This document shows, piece by piece, positions 63,948 through 64,000 of a stretch of DNA of 64,000 nt. The stretch comes from an uncultured Salinimicrobium sp. (lineage in GTDB: Bacteria; Bacteroidota; Bacteroidia; Flavobacteriales; Flavobacteriaceae). A program made the position numbers and the translations under genes. Within the stretch, counting starts at the first letter, position 1; the number at the start of each line of letters is the position of its first letter. The stretch is taken from NCBI GenBank assembly GCA_946887075.1, contig CAMPKA010000015.1, positions 6,346-70,345 on the forward strand, in the 5' to 3' direction. The notes beneath the pieces were generated by a model. It searched no databases, was not told the origin of the DNA, and saw only the letters and a list, made by a program, of their open reading frames with translations.

Positions 63948-64000
63948 TGGGCAATGAGGGATTCGAACCCCCGACCCCCTCGGTGTAAACGAGGTGCTCT
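63948..64000 (-). tRNA. tRNA-Val(TAC), 5' part outside window
   Basis: The 3' portion of a tRNA on the minus strand, cut by the window edge. Visible are the end of the D arm (AGAGC), anticodon arm CCTCG-TTTACAC-CGAGG (anticodon TAC, valine), T arm CGGGGG-TTCGAAT-CCCTC region, the acceptor 3' strand ATTGCCC and A73 (63948). CCA is not encoded: the next bases read CAG. Confidence 0.9.

Noticed and set aside
1..64000. CRISPR arrays, insertion sequences, prophage or integrase genes
   Set aside because: No spaced direct repeats, transposase or integrase motifs or phage proteins were seen; the only long direct repeat is within the giant gene.

Overview
The window is chromosomal DNA from a member of the Bacteroidota, most likely a marine-type Flavobacteriaceae. 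Four observations support this: a SusC/SusD pair, type IX secretion and gliding genes (porV, gldJ, a PorP/SprF protein, a type B C-terminal sorting domain), Bacteroidota-style promoters (TTG, about 19 nt, TAnnTTTG) with few Shine-Dalgarno sites, and gene order familiar from that family. G+C looks close to one half, so a genus such as Robiginitalea or a relative is possible, but this is not proven. Most of the window is core genome. I see no insertion sequence, prophage or CRISPR array.

Positions 1-10706 (minus strand) hold one long ribosomal superoperon: rpsL-rpsG-fusA-rpsJ, then rplC to rplF. It starts from a good promoter at 10761-10791. It is interrupted only by a 143-nt leader between rpsJ and rplC that contains a terminator and a competing, mutually exclusive stem. 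Positions 11107-15927 (plus) carry a stand-alone SusC/SusD pair, followed by rlmB, a rhomboid protease and rarA. Positions 18977-26544 (minus) carry a cluster of uncharacterised exported proteins, then a YjjG-like HAD phosphatase, a polysaccharide-deacetylase-fold protein lacking the expected catalytic residues, radC and mpl.

Positions 26912-34929 (plus) are the most distinctive locus. An 1801-residue secreted protein is built of repeated Ig-like modules, one of them an apparently unnamed 80-residue module present eight times, and ends in a type IX sorting domain. It is followed by its probable PorP/SprF partner and a TPR/PD40/OmpA protein. A 504-bp tandem duplication inside the large gene has 381 bp of perfect identity.

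Positions 35151-49158 hold a DUF4136 lipoprotein, obgE, an in-frame hpt-adk fusion, purK-purE, an M3 oligopeptidase, a sigma/anti-sigma pair whose promoter points at an out-of-frame mini-ORF, a degenerate UbiA-like membrane protein, gcvP, and a ketoacyl synthase III/methyltransferase/glycosyltransferase operon. Positions 49161-55830 hold a PafA-like phosphatase, mlaE-mlaF, manC, a SprT-like protein, an SDR and an M28 peptidase. Positions 55891-63768 hold pdhC, pdhA, cdd and porV (minus), then gldJ and murF (plus). porU, expected between gldJ and porV by comparison with Flavobacterium johnsoniae, is absent there. The window ends with two tRNA-Val genes, one cut by the window edge.
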